A DNA stretch of 18,770 bases from Nitrospinota bacterium (lineage in GTDB: Bacteria; Nitrospinota; Nitrospinia; UBA9942). A program made the position numbers and the translations under genes. Positions 7,709 through 14,557 of this stretch are shown one piece after another (position 1 is the stretch's first letter; each line of letters begins with the position of its first letter). Below the pieces are notes generated by a model. That model saw nothing but the letters and a program-made list of their open reading frames with translations. It was not told the origin of the DNA and searched no databases. The stretch lies in NCBI GenBank assembly GCA_003489165.1, contig DNJG01000122.1:1-18770 (forward strand). Reading direction: 5' to 3'.

Positions 7709-7857
7709 ATTTGCCACAGAGTCACGGAGACACAGAGATACAGATAACAATAAAACAATGGAGCAATTGAGCAATGAAAGAATTGTTTCATTGTTTCACG
7801 GCTTCATTGTTATATATTTTTCTCTGTGTCTCTGTGTCTCTGTGGCTTATTAGGTTT
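7709..7857 (+). repeat. HRDTEAQR-family octamer palindrome (copy 1) with a second element nested in its loop
   Basis: The outer left arm (7713-7740) has CCACAGAG, TCACGGAG and ACACAGAG. The outer right arm (7821-7846) has TCTCTGTG three times, then GC. The flanks ATTTGCCA and CTTATTAGGTTTTTG match the copies at 14461 and 17263. Unlike those, the loop contains a second octamer palindrome at about 7755-7812. Confidence 0.85.
7755..7812. repeat. Nested octamer palindrome, GCAATGAA/TTCATTGT word
   Basis: Period-8 words ACAATGGA, GCAATTGA and GCAATGAA are followed by the complementary TTCATTGT, TTCACGGC and TTCATTGT. It lies in the loop of the HRDTEAQR-family element. The other two copies of that family have short A/T loops, so this looks like an insertion into an existing element. 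Confidence 0.75.
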
Positions 7858-7867
7858 TTGTATTTTC

Positions 7868-7896
7868 AAGATAAGGTAATATATTAATAGTGTCAA
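7868..7896 (-). promoter_or_regulatory. Sigma70-type promoter for the leuS operon
   Basis: The minus strand reads TTGACA (7896-7891), a 17-bp spacer, then TATCTT (7873-7868). The leader to leuS ATG would be about 165 nt and would contain the nested hairpins. Confidence 0.5.
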
Positions 7897-7943
7897 GATA
7901 AAAACTCAAAAAAACTCAAACACAAAATAATCAAGGCATAACA

Positions 7944-7959
7944 TTTTGTCTAAACAAAA
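7944..7959. promoter_or_regulatory. Candidate operator palindrome
   Basis: TTTTGT-CTAA-ACAAAA is a perfect 6-bp inverted repeat. It ends 24 bp before the plus-strand -35 of the bc operon and about 50 bp upstream of the leuS -35. Its position suits a regulator of the respiratory operon. No known regulator consensus is recognised, and in AT-rich DNA chance occurrence is possible. Confidence 0.3.
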
Positions 7960-7983
7960 CATTAAAAATAGGTTAAAAAAATA

Positions 7984-8011
7984 TTGACAATATTTTTAAT
8001 TATGGTAAATT
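7984..8011 (+). promoter_or_regulatory. Promoter for the bc-complex operon
   Basis: TTGACA (7984-7989), a 16-bp spacer, then TAAATT (8006-8011). The -35 is perfect and the -10 is weak. A second candidate -10, TATAAT at 8032-8037, lacks a good -35. The Shine-Dalgarno AGGAGGGGGG at 8051-8060 leads to ATG 8063. Confidence 0.4.
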
Positions 8012-8062
8012 TATTTTCCCATAAATTGATTTATAATTTTTTATAAAAAGAGGAGGGGGGAA

Positions 8063-8647
8063 ATGGATAAGGAAAATGAGTTTGAAAAGAGGGTCTCCCG
8101 CAGAAGATTTTTTAATATAACGGGATGGACAGGTCTATGTGCCTTTCTTGGCAGTTCAGGTGTGGCAGGTGCCAGATTCTTTTATCCAAAGATTCTTTAT
8201 GAGCCAGCCAGCACCTTCAATGCGGGTAGGCCTGAGGAATATACAGCACCAGCAGGGAATGAGCGGGTGGTTGTGGATGAAAGATGGAAGAAGAACCAGA
8301 GGGTATGGATGGTAAGGAACAGGGAGGGTATTTATGCAGTTGTTGCTGTATGCACACACCTTGGATGCACTCCAAACTGGTTTCCCACAGAGGTTCGCTT
8401 TAAATGCCCATGTCACGGCAGTAACTTTAATCCGGAAGGAGAGGTAATAGCCGGACCTGCCCCGGAGCCGCTCTTCAGGGCAAGGATTGAGCTTGCACCT
8501 GATGGTTCCATGATAGTTACTACAGGACTCCTCGGCATAAGAAGGGCTAATCTTCAGACACAGAAAAAGACACTTGGAGTTTTCTGGACTGAAGAAGAAA
8601 AAGAGGTTATCTGGAAACCGCCGTATTTCTTACAACTAAAAGCATAA
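8063..8647 (+). CDS. Rieske [2Fe-2S] protein of a cytochrome bc-type complex
   Basis: 194 residues. The N-terminus has a Tat-like SRRRFF (12-17), then one membrane anchor (about 21-40). The Rieske cluster motifs are CTHLGC (97-102) and CPCHGS (115-120). C97, H99, C115 and H118 are the expected cluster ligands, and C102/C117 the structural disulfide. The protein takes one electron from quinol at the Qo site and passes it to cytochrome c. The strong AGGAGGGGGG Shine-Dalgarno confirms the start. It is the first gene of a five-gene cluster and lies 17 bp before the cytochrome b N-terminal gene. The gene order resembles the qcrABC arrangement, but I leave the symbol open because the naming varies between lineages. 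Confidence 0.93.
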   Translation: MDKENEFEKRVSRRRFFNITGWTGLCAFLGSSGVAGARFFYPKILYEPASTFNAGRPEEYTAPAGNERVVVDERWKKNQRVWMVRNREGIYAVVAVCTHLGCTPNWFPTEVRFKCPCHGSNFNPEGEVIAGPAPEPLFRARIELAPDGSMIVTTGLLGIRRANLQTQKKTLGVFWTEEEKEVIWKPPYFLQLKA

Positions 8648-8664
8648 TGAGGAGGGGGTGAATA

Positions 8665-9474
8665 ATGTCAACAAATTTGAATAACAATAATGAAGTTTCT
8701 TTTGTCCCGCCTTTTTTGAAAAAGATATTTGAATATATAAAAAGCACGCCTGTATGGAAGTCCATCTTCAGGGTAGGGTATCCCGATACAATGCCCAAGA
8801 GGATGGCTGTAATGAGAAGCAGTTTCTACATGCACATATTCCCTACAAAGGTTGGTATGCATGGAATGAAAATAAAATATGGATGGTGTATGGGTGGAAT
8901 AACATTTTTTCTATTCTTGCTTCTTACCATAACAGGTATCCTCCTGATGTTCTACTATGTGCCTGAGGAGCATAGGGCATACAATGACATGAAGGATTTA
9001 AGATATGTAGTTCCATTTGGTATGATATTAAGAAACATGCACAGGTGGGCGGCACATGGAATGGTTTTTACGGTTATCCTTCACATGATAAGGGTGTTTT
9101 ACACAGGTTCATACAAGCCTCCGAGACAGTTTAACTGGACGGTTGGGGTTTTGCTTCTTCTGTTGACACTGCTTCTGAGTTTTACAGGTTATCTTCTTCC
9201 GTGGGACCAGCTTGGTTTCTGGGCAGTTACTGTAGGAACGAATATGGCTTCAGCAACACCGTTGCTTGGCTATGAAGGGCCATTTTCAAAATATCTCGGC
9301 ATACAGATTGATAATGATATTCGTTTTGCCCTTATAGGGGGGACAAGGATTGGACCTAATGCACTTATCAGGGCTTATGTGTGGCATTGTGTAGGCTTGC
9401 CGCTGATTGCAACCGCCCTAATGATATTTCATTTCTGGCGGATTAGGAAAGATGGTTTTTCAGGACCAATGTAA
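8665..9474 (+). CDS. Cytochrome b, N-terminal half (cytochrome b6-like, haem-binding)
   Basis: 269 residues, a split cytochrome b. A soluble N-terminal stretch of about 70 residues precedes four transmembrane helices. Haem b ligands are H126/H140 (14 apart) and H241/H256 (15 apart), the b6-type spacing. C75 in YGWCMGGIT aligns with the cytochrome b6 and Bacillus/heliobacterial QcrB cysteine that binds haem ci covalently, so an extra c-type haem at the Qi side is expected. The sequence SFTGYLLPWDQLGFWA (172-187) is a family signature for the Qo region. The start has a GGAGGGGG Shine-Dalgarno. The soluble N-terminal extension is longer than in plant or cyanobacterial b6. It pairs with the C-terminal half encoded at 9565. 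Confidence 0.93.
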   Translation: MSTNLNNNNEVSFVPPFLKKIFEYIKSTPVWKSIFRVGYPDTMPKRMAVMRSSFYMHIFPTKVGMHGMKIKYGWCMGGITFFLFLLLTITGILLMFYYVPEEHRAYNDMKDLRYVVPFGMILRNMHRWAAHGMVFTVILHMIRVFYTGSYKPPRQFNWTVGVLLLLLTLLLSFTGYLLPWDQLGFWAVTVGTNMASATPLLGYEGPFSKYLGIQIDNDIRFALIGGTRIGPNALIRAYVWHCVGLPLIATALMIFHFWRIRKDGFSGPM

Positions 9475-9477
9475 AAA

Positions 9478-9545
9478 CAGTATGCAGTAAACAGTAGGCA
9501 GTAAAGAATTGAAAGGTTTTTCTGCTTACTCCTTACTGCCTACTC
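9478..9545. repeat. Palindromic heptamer element, CAGTAAA/TTACTGC word
   Basis: The left arm has CAGTATG, CAGTAAA, CAGTAGG and CAGTAAA. The right arm has GCTTACT, CCTTACT, GCCTACT and C. It fills the gap between the two cytochrome b halves and stops just before the GGGGAGG Shine-Dalgarno of the second half. Confidence 0.75.
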
Positions 9546-9564
9546 AAAAAATGGGGAGGTATAA

Positions 9565-10323
9565 ATGGCAGAGACAAAGACTGATGCAATGATTTCCACC
9601 CAGCCGGGATATGATAAGATGCCTGCATGGCCATATTTTATGTGGATTGTATTATTATCCTCATTATTTATTACGATACTTATCTGGGTATTGTCCATGT
9701 TTTTTAATGCACCTCTTGAGGAGGCGGCTGAATGGGCGAAGACACCCAATCCTGCGAAGGCGCCCTGGTATTTTATTGGCCTTCAGGAACTCCTTGTCTA
9801 TTTTGACCCTTGGATTGCAGGTGTCATTCTCCCTCAGCAGATTCTCATAGGTTTGATACTTATACCCTATGTAGATACAGCTCCTGAGGTTCAGGGATAT
9901 TACAATTTTTCAAAAAGAAAGTTTCAGGTTATATTCTTTTCATTTGGTATATTCCTGTGGTTCTTCTTAATCGTAGTAGGACAGCTTTTAAGGGGGCCAA
10001 GCTGGGAGATATATTGGCCCATGATTGATTATCCACTGGGTGGGCAGGAGTGGACATATCCTGACCAGCCTCTTAAAACCTCTCAGGCAAAGCTCTATAA
10101 TCTTAGTCTGCCTGTTGGAATAACCATATCCGTAATAGGTTTTATAGCTGGAATGACCCTCCCGGCAATGATGTTTAAAAAGTATTTTAAAGAAGTTGGT
10201 ATTATAAAATATTCATTGGTAATGGTGCATGTATTACTTACACTTGGTGTAGTCGGTAAAATTCTGTTAAGACTTGTTTTTGGAATAAAATATGTAATTG
10301 TTACTCCATGGTTTAATATATAG
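9565..10323 (+). CDS. Cytochrome b, C-terminal half (subunit IV-like, Qo-site)
   Basis: 252 residues with about five hydrophobic segments (near 25-47, 84-102, 120-142, 180-204 and 216-238). It matches the C-terminal cytochrome b domain that completes the quinol oxidation site. The conserved Qo PEWY motif is replaced by KAPWYF (65-70), lacking the Glu that accepts a proton in mitochondrial and many bacterial complexes. Variants at this position occur in other deep-branching lineages. The helix count exceeds the three of plant subunit IV. GGGGAGG at 9553-9559 supports ATG 9565. The pentaheme cytochrome follows after 10 bp. Confidence 0.9.
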   Translation: MAETKTDAMISTQPGYDKMPAWPYFMWIVLLSSLFITILIWVLSMFFNAPLEEAAEWAKTPNPAKAPWYFIGLQELLVYFDPWIAGVILPQQILIGLILIPYVDTAPEVQGYYNFSKRKFQVIFFSFGIFLWFFLIVVGQLLRGPSWEIYWPMIDYPLGGQEWTYPDQPLKTSQAKLYNLSLPVGITISVIGFIAGMTLPAMMFKKYFKEVGIIKYSLVMVHVLLTLGVVGKILLRLVFGIKYVIVTPWFNI

Positions 10324-10333
10324 AGGAGATATT

Positions 10334-11584
10334 ATGTTAAACAATATTATCGTTCTGCTTCTTATAATAAATCTTGCCGTTTTGGTAATCTACTGGAGGA
10401 AGGACCAAAATAAGGTATATGCAGTATTTATTCTAACTATCTTATTTCTATTTGGTGCTACAGTTTATAGAGATACTGACAGTGACTGGAAGATGTATCA
10501 GCAGGATTATAAAAAACTCCTGATTGAGAAAACCAAAGACCCTGAAAAGAGAAAGTTTATTGAAGGGACTCCTCTTGCAGTAAAACAGTTATGGAATGCA
10601 GACATTAAGGTTACAGACAGGTGTGTTACATGCCATCTCGGATATGATAATCCTGAATTTGCAGATGCCCCCCTTCCGTTTAAATATCACGCAAAGGGGA
10701 GGGAGCATGATTTAAACAAGATTGGCTGTACCATATGTCATGAAGGGCAGGGGATGGCTACAGAGAAGATTGATGCACATGCGAGAGGTATACATCACTG
10801 GGATAATCCAATGCTCCCTTTGAATATGGTTCAGAGTTCTTGTGGAAAATGTCATCCTGAGGCCTATGAGGAGGGTAAGGAGCTAAAAGGGGCAGATATG
10901 CTTAATCAGGCAAAGGGGCTTACAATGGCAAATAAGCTTGAGGTTCCATGTATCACATGCCATACTATAAAAGGTGTAGGCGAGACATTGGCTCCTGATT
11001 TAACTGAGTTTGGGAGCAGGACAGAGCATGAATTTGAATTGTCCCATGATTTATCTCATGTTGAGGGTGAAAAGAACATGTATAGCTGGACATACCAGCA
11101 TTTCCTTGACCCTCAGAAGGTAACACCGGGTGCACCCGCTACTGCCACGACCCCTGCATCAGAGCCGACTATAATGCCTAATTTTGATTTTACGCCGGAT
11201 GAGGCTCACGCACTTACAGTGTTTGTAATGAGCCTGAAGGAAGACAAGATGCCTGGTAAGTATAAATATGCTCAGAAGGTTGAGCCTAAGCCAAGAGCTA
11301 TAGCCAGATTCCAGGAGGCAATATCACACGAAGAATTTGAGAAGCTCACCCTTGGAGAGCAGGTATTTATTCATTACAACTGCTGGTACTGTCATACATT
11401 GAAGGGCAGAGGCGGTAAGATTGCCCCTGACCTTACTCATGTTGGCAGCAAAAGGGACAGAGACTGGATTGTAAAACATTTTAAGGATCCAAGGTCTGTA
11501 TCACCGCATTCATTCATGCCGACATTCAGGTTTACGGATGAGCAAGTGAATGCCCTGACAGACTTTTTAGTATCACTGAAATAA
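10334..11584 (+). CDS. Membrane-anchored pentaheme cytochrome c of the bc-type complex
   Basis: 416 residues from ATG 10334, just after AGGAGA. The frame extends 12 residues further to a TTG inside the preceding gene, which is rejected. Two hydrophobic helices lie at about 4-20 and 28-45. Five CxxCH haem motifs begin at 97, 132, 170, 206 and 350. Haems 4 and 5 each sit in a class I-like cytochrome c fold with APDL after the haem and a distal Met (M281 in IMPNF, M395 in SFMPTF). The first three look like a multihaem unit. This is the likely cytochrome c1 equivalent, taking electrons from the Rieske protein and delivering them to periplasmic carriers. A Thr/Ala/Pro linker is at 264-278. Family composition differs from classical c1, so the symbol is left open. 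Confidence 0.88.
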   Translation: MLNNIIVLLLIINLAVLVIYWRKDQNKVYAVFILTILFLFGATVYRDTDSDWKMYQQDYKKLLIEKTKDPEKRKFIEGTPLAVKQLWNADIKVTDRCVTCHLGYDNPEFADAPLPFKYHAKGREHDLNKIGCTICHEGQGMATEKIDAHARGIHHWDNPMLPLNMVQSSCGKCHPEAYEEGKELKGADMLNQAKGLTMANKLEVPCITCHTIKGVGETLAPDLTEFGSRTEHEFELSHDLSHVEGEKNMYSWTYQHFLDPQKVTPGAPATATTPASEPTIMPNFDFTPDEAHALTVFVMSLKEDKMPGKYKYAQKVEPKPRAIARFQEAISHEEFEKLTLGEQVFIHYNCWYCHTLKGRGGKIAPDLTHVGSKRDRDWIVKHFKDPRSVSPHSFMPTFRFTDEQVNALTDFLVSLK

Positions 11585-11587
11585 ATA

Positions 11588-11669
11588 GGATTGAAGATTG
11601 AAAATTGAAGATTGACGATTTATTGAATATTGAGATTTTTTCAATATTCAATGGACAATTTTCAATTTA
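11588..11669. repeat. Palindromic heptamer element, AGATTGA/TTCAATT word
   Basis: The left arm has GGATTGA, AGATTGA, AAATTGA, AGATTGA and CGATTTA. The right arm has TTCAATA, TTCAATG, GACAATT and TTCAATT. It fills the gap between the pentaheme cytochrome and the flavoprotein and ends five bases before the latter's GGAGG. Confidence 0.75.
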
Positions 11670-11673
11670 TTTT

Positions 11674-11678
11674 GGAGG
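11674..11678 (+). promoter_or_regulatory. Ribosome binding site deciding the flavoprotein start
   Basis: GGAGG lies four bases before ATG 11683. The upstream in-frame ATG at 11605 lies in a repeat element and has no Shine-Dalgarno. Confidence 0.65.
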
Positions 11679-11682
11679 TTTT

Positions 11683-13449
11683 ATGGGTAAGAGATATAAA
11701 TTTAAGGTAAATCCGAAGCTTTATGAGGGGATTCCGTGCCAGACAAATTGCCCTGTCCATACAGATGTCAGAGGTTATGTGACACTGATATCTAACGGCA
11801 GGTTTGAGGATGCTTATGACCTTATAAGAGAGACAAACCCTTTTCCATCTGTTTGCGGGAGGGTCTGCCAGCATTTCTGTGAGGTGAACTGCAGCAGACA
11901 GAGGATAGATGATAAGGCAGTTTCAATCTGCACATTAAAGAGGTCAGCCTCAGATTATACCCTTAGAAAGAGGGGTAAACAGCCCTCTGCAAAATTTTAT
12001 GGCACTCTGGAAAAGGTTGCAGTAATAGGTGCGGGACCTGCAGGACTTACTACTGCCCATGACCTTGCAAGGCTTGGATACAGGGTTACAGTATTTGAGT
12101 CCCTTCCTTATGCAGGAGGGATGCTGATTGCCGGAATACCTGCCTACAGGCTTCCGAGGGATATCATTCAGGCAGAGGTTGATTATATAAAGAGCCTCGG
12201 TGTTGATATAAAATTTGGTACAACTGTTGGAAAAGACATTCAGATAAAGGACTTAATGAAGGAGTATAAAGCTATCCTTATAGCAGCAGGTGCCCATAAG
12301 CCTGTTAAGTTAAATATACCGGGTGAGGAGTATGAAGGGCTGATTCATGGTGCTACATTCATGAGAAAGGTAAACATGAATGAGCCTCTAAATCTCAAAG
12401 GAAAGAGGGTAGGGGTGGTGGGCGGAGGTTTTACAGCTATGGATGTATCCCGTTCAGCAATAAGACTTGGTGCATCAGAATCGTATATTATTTACAGAAG
12501 GACAAGGGATGAGATACCTGTAAATGAAAAGGAGATAATTGAGGCTGAAGAGGAGGGTGTTCAGTTTAAATATCTGATAGCACCTGTGAGAATTTTGAGT
12601 AAAGATGGAAAGAAGATATCAGGGATGGAGTGCATAAAGAATGAACTCGGTGAGCCTGACAAGAGTGGTAGGAGAAAACCTGTGCCTATTAAGGGTTCTG
12701 AGTTTGTAATAGATTTGGATATCGCCGTCCCTGCTGTAAGCCAAGCGCCTGATATGTCGTTTATAGCTGACAGTATGGGATTCAAGATGACAAACTGGGG
12801 GACAATATCTGTTGACCCTGATACATTTGCTACGAATATCAGCGGTGTATTTGCCTGCGGTGATTTCTTGACAGGGACAAGGGATGTGATAAATGTTATT
12901 GCAGACGGACATAAAACTGCAATGGCTATAGATAAGTTTATACGGGATGTTGATATGAAGAAGGATGATGAGGAAGATGAGATTGAAGAGGTTGTTGTAG
13001 GTTATCCCTATAAAGAGAGGGGATATGATAACATTGCAAGGCATACTGCAGTAACAATTGCTATTAAAGAGAGGGTTTCAAGTTTTAATGAAGTAGAAAA
13101 AGGTTTTATGGAAGAGGCTGCAATCTTGGAGGCGAAGAGATGCCTCCAGTGTAACCATATCTGGACTCAGGAGCCGGATAGATGTTTCCTCTGCAGAAAC
13201 TGCGAGGAAGTATGTCCTATGAATTGTCTTACAGTAGCACGTCTTGACGAGCTTGAGCATAACAGACATTTCAATGAAGGGATACCTCTTAAAACTCTGA
13301 GGATTACGCCTGTCGCCATAGATTTGAATCTTTGTATAAGATGCGGGCTATGTGAGCAAGTATGTCCGACACATGCTATAAGCTTTAAGGTAAAGAGACT
13401 ATGTGAGACTGCCGCTAAGATTAAAATAACAGAGGAAGTAGCAGATTGA
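11683..13449 (+). CDS. GltD-like FAD/NAD(P) oxidoreductase fused to a 2[4Fe-4S] ferredoxin domain
   Basis: 588 residues from ATG 11683. The N-terminal FeS domain has C19/C23 and CGRVCQHFCEVNC (58-70), as in GltD and NfnB. An FAD motif VIGAGPAG (114-121) and an NAD(P) motif VVGGGFTAMD (245-254) follow, with a closing ACGDF flavin motif at 391-395. An acidic linker (about 424-437) leads to a C-terminal ferredoxin with two CxxCxxCxxxCP sets (501-512 and 551-562). It is the last gene of the bc operon with no glutamate synthase large subunit present. An electron-transfer role coupled to the bc complex is therefore likelier than ammonia assimilation. Similar flavoproteins are reported in anammox bc-complex clusters. 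Transfer of quinol-derived electrons to NAD(P) or ferredoxin is a hypothesis. Confidence 0.85.
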   Translation: MGKRYKFKVNPKLYEGIPCQTNCPVHTDVRGYVTLISNGRFEDAYDLIRETNPFPSVCGRVCQHFCEVNCSRQRIDDKAVSICTLKRSASDYTLRKRGKQPSAKFYGTLEKVAVIGAGPAGLTTAHDLARLGYRVTVFESLPYAGGMLIAGIPAYRLPRDIIQAEVDYIKSLGVDIKFGTTVGKDIQIKDLMKEYKAILIAAGAHKPVKLNIPGEEYEGLIHGATFMRKVNMNEPLNLKGKRVGVVGGGFTAMDVSRSAIRLGASESYIIYRRTRDEIPVNEKEIIEAEEEGVQFKYLIAPVRILSKDGKKISGMECIKNELGEPDKSGRRKPVPIKGSEFVIDLDIAVPAVSQAPDMSFIADSMGFKMTNWGTISVDPDTFATNISGVFACGDFLTGTRDVINVIADGHKTAMAIDKFIRDVDMKKDDEEDEIEEVVVGYPYKERGYDNIARHTAVTIAIKERVSSFNEVEKGFMEEAAILEAKRCLQCNHIWTQEPDRCFLCRNCEEVCPMNCLTVARLDELEHNRHFNEGIPLKTLRITPVAIDLNLCIRCGLCEQVCPTHAISFKVKRLCETAAKIKITEEVAD

Positions 13450-13507
13450 TTTTAAACTGTGATTACTGTTAAAAAGATAATGACACCGACTATAGATTTC
13501 AGAATGA

Positions 13508-13564
13508 CACAGATAAAAAGATTTTAAAAAAACTTAATCTGTGGATAAAAAATTAGGTTTTTGT
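13508..13564. repeat. Possible degenerate palindromic element between convergent genes
   Basis: CACAGAT (13508-13514) pairs with ATCTGTG (13537-13543) around an A/T-rich loop. It is followed by ATTAGGTTTTTGTT, which also flanks the HRDTEAQR-family copies on the same side. It lies between the convergent ends at 13449 and 13569. It could serve as a terminator, but no uridine run directly follows the stem on either strand. Confidence 0.4.
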
Positions 13565-13568
13565 TGCC

Positions 13569-14555
13569 TCATTTCCCCCCCTGAAAAATCTGAATTCTGT
13601 TATTTCCTCTGTCAACAATATATATTTTATTTCCCTTATCAATATAGATATAGGATGGTTCATAAATCTCTCCATTACCCCATCCCTTCTTTAACATATT
13701 GAATTGAAAGTTCCCATCCTTCTTGAAAACCAGGACATTTCCCTTATGCTTATCCAGTACATATACGAATCTATTTGGACTGATTGCTATGCTTACAGGG
13801 AACTCAAATTCATTTGCCCTGCTCCCCCTTTTCCCAAAACTTGAGACACTCCCTTCTTTATTATTAAAAATATAAACTTTTCCCTCCAGTGTTGAGAGTG
13901 AATATATATTGCCTTCAGTATCTATCTGAACATCTGTAAGGTCAACAAATTTATTTTCAACGGCAATCTCTTTTAAAAATCTCCCGTTAGAATCAACTAC
14001 AAGTATTCTTCCATTACCTCTGTCTGTTATATATAAATTGTCATCTTTATCAATTGCCAGATTATCGGGTAGAAACGGATTTTCTCTTGCTATGATATTC
14101 TTAATTTTTATTGGTTTAAAAATTTTTTTTGGTATGTCAATAAGGAATAATTCATCTCTTGCTGTACCGCCTACAACAAAAAACTGCTCTTTACTGTTTT
14201 TGACTATACTCGTAGGATATTTTAGTTTCCCGCCTGCATCAAATTCCGAGATAAAATTAAACTCATGGTCAAATGAGACAAGACGGTTATTTCCTGTGTC
14301 AGCAACATATAATCTCTTTTTTAATTCATCAAAAAATACGGCTGAAGGCTGATTAAACTTTCCCATTATCTTATCGCCGCTCAATGATGCAATGAGATTC
14401 AAATCTGCTGAAAAGAGATATGTTGGGGCAAGACAACTCAGAATCAACAAAATTATAAAAAATTTGCCATAGAGGCACGGAGACGCAGAGATTTTTTTAA
14501 ATTTATTTTTTCTCTGTGCCTCTGTGTCTCTGTGGTTAATCAGGTTTTTGTTCAT
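13569..14555 (-). CDS. Secreted NHL-repeat beta-propeller protein
   Basis: 328 residues from ATG 14555, which follows the upstream cytochrome stop by two bases. An in-frame ATG at 14573 overlaps that gene and is the alternative. The body is a run of about six NHL-type blades with signatures such as LYVADTGNNRLVSFD, LYITDRGNGRILVVD and IYIVDRGNNRIQIF. These form a beta-propeller, usually extracytoplasmic and used for binding or assembly. A signal peptide core FFIILLILSCLAPTYLFSA precedes it. The first 30-odd residues, including INHRDTEAQRK and the positive stretch before the hydrophobic core, are encoded by an HRDTEAQR-family repeat. No Shine-Dalgarno is visible, and reinitiation after the cytochrome is likely. 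Function is unknown; context suggests a partner of the multiheme cytochrome. Confidence 0.75.
   Translation of the reverse strand: MNKNLINHRDTEAQRKNKFKKISASPCLYGKFFIILLILSCLAPTYLFSADLNLIASLSGDKIMGKFNQPSAVFFDELKKRLYVADTGNNRLVSFDHEFNFISEFDAGGKLKYPTSIVKNSKEQFFVVGGTARDELFLIDIPKKIFKPIKIKNIIARENPFLPDNLAIDKDDNLYITDRGNGRILVVDSNGRFLKEIAVENKFVDLTDVQIDTEGNIYSLSTLEGKVYIFNNKEGSVSSFGKRGSRANEFEFPVSIAISPNRFVYVLDKHKGNVLVFKKDGNFQFNMLKKGWGNGEIYEPSYIYIDKGNKIYIVDRGNNRIQIFQGGK
14461..14551 (+). repeat. HRDTEAQR-family octamer palindrome (copy 2)
   Basis: The left arm starts at 14466 (GCCATAGAGGCACGGAGA), the loop is T/A-rich, and the right arm is 14511-14535 (TCTCTGTG, CCTCTGTG, TCTCTGTG, G). The flanks AATTTGCCA and TTAATCAGGTTTTTGTT match the other copies. 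On the minus strand it encodes the N-terminus of the NHL protein. Confidence 0.85.
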
Positions 14556-14557
14556 AG

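Larger units (their letters stand above)
7695..8062. other. Divergent intergenic region between leuS and the bc-complex operon
   Basis: 368 bp without a gene. From left to right it holds the leuS leader with a nested palindromic element, a minus-strand promoter, two copies of an ACTCAAA-type word (7903-7919), a TTTTGT/ACAAAA palindrome, a plus-strand promoter and a purine-rich ribosome binding site. No tRNA or T-box-like structure was recognised. Confidence 0.7.

Noticed and set aside
7695..7867. T-box or other leucine-responsive leader before leuS
   Set aside because: The leader structure is fully explained by two nested repeat palindromes. No T-box sequence block or specifier-loop pattern was recognised.
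10298..10333. 12-residue N-terminal extension of the pentaheme cytochrome
   Set aside because: It starts from TTG inside the preceding gene. AGGAGA and ATG 10334 give a clean membrane anchor.
11605..11682. 26-residue N-terminal extension of the GltD-ferredoxin protein
   Set aside because: It is encoded by a repeat element and lacks a Shine-Dalgarno, while GGAGG precedes ATG 11683.
11683..13449. Glutamate synthase small subunit (gltD) as the literal function
   Set aside because: There is no large subunit, the protein has an extra C-terminal 2[4Fe-4S] ferredoxin, and it ends a bc-complex operon.
13508..13564. Strong bidirectional Rho-independent terminator
   Set aside because: The stem is only about 7 bp and no uridine run follows directly on either strand, so it is kept only as a weak repeat candidate.
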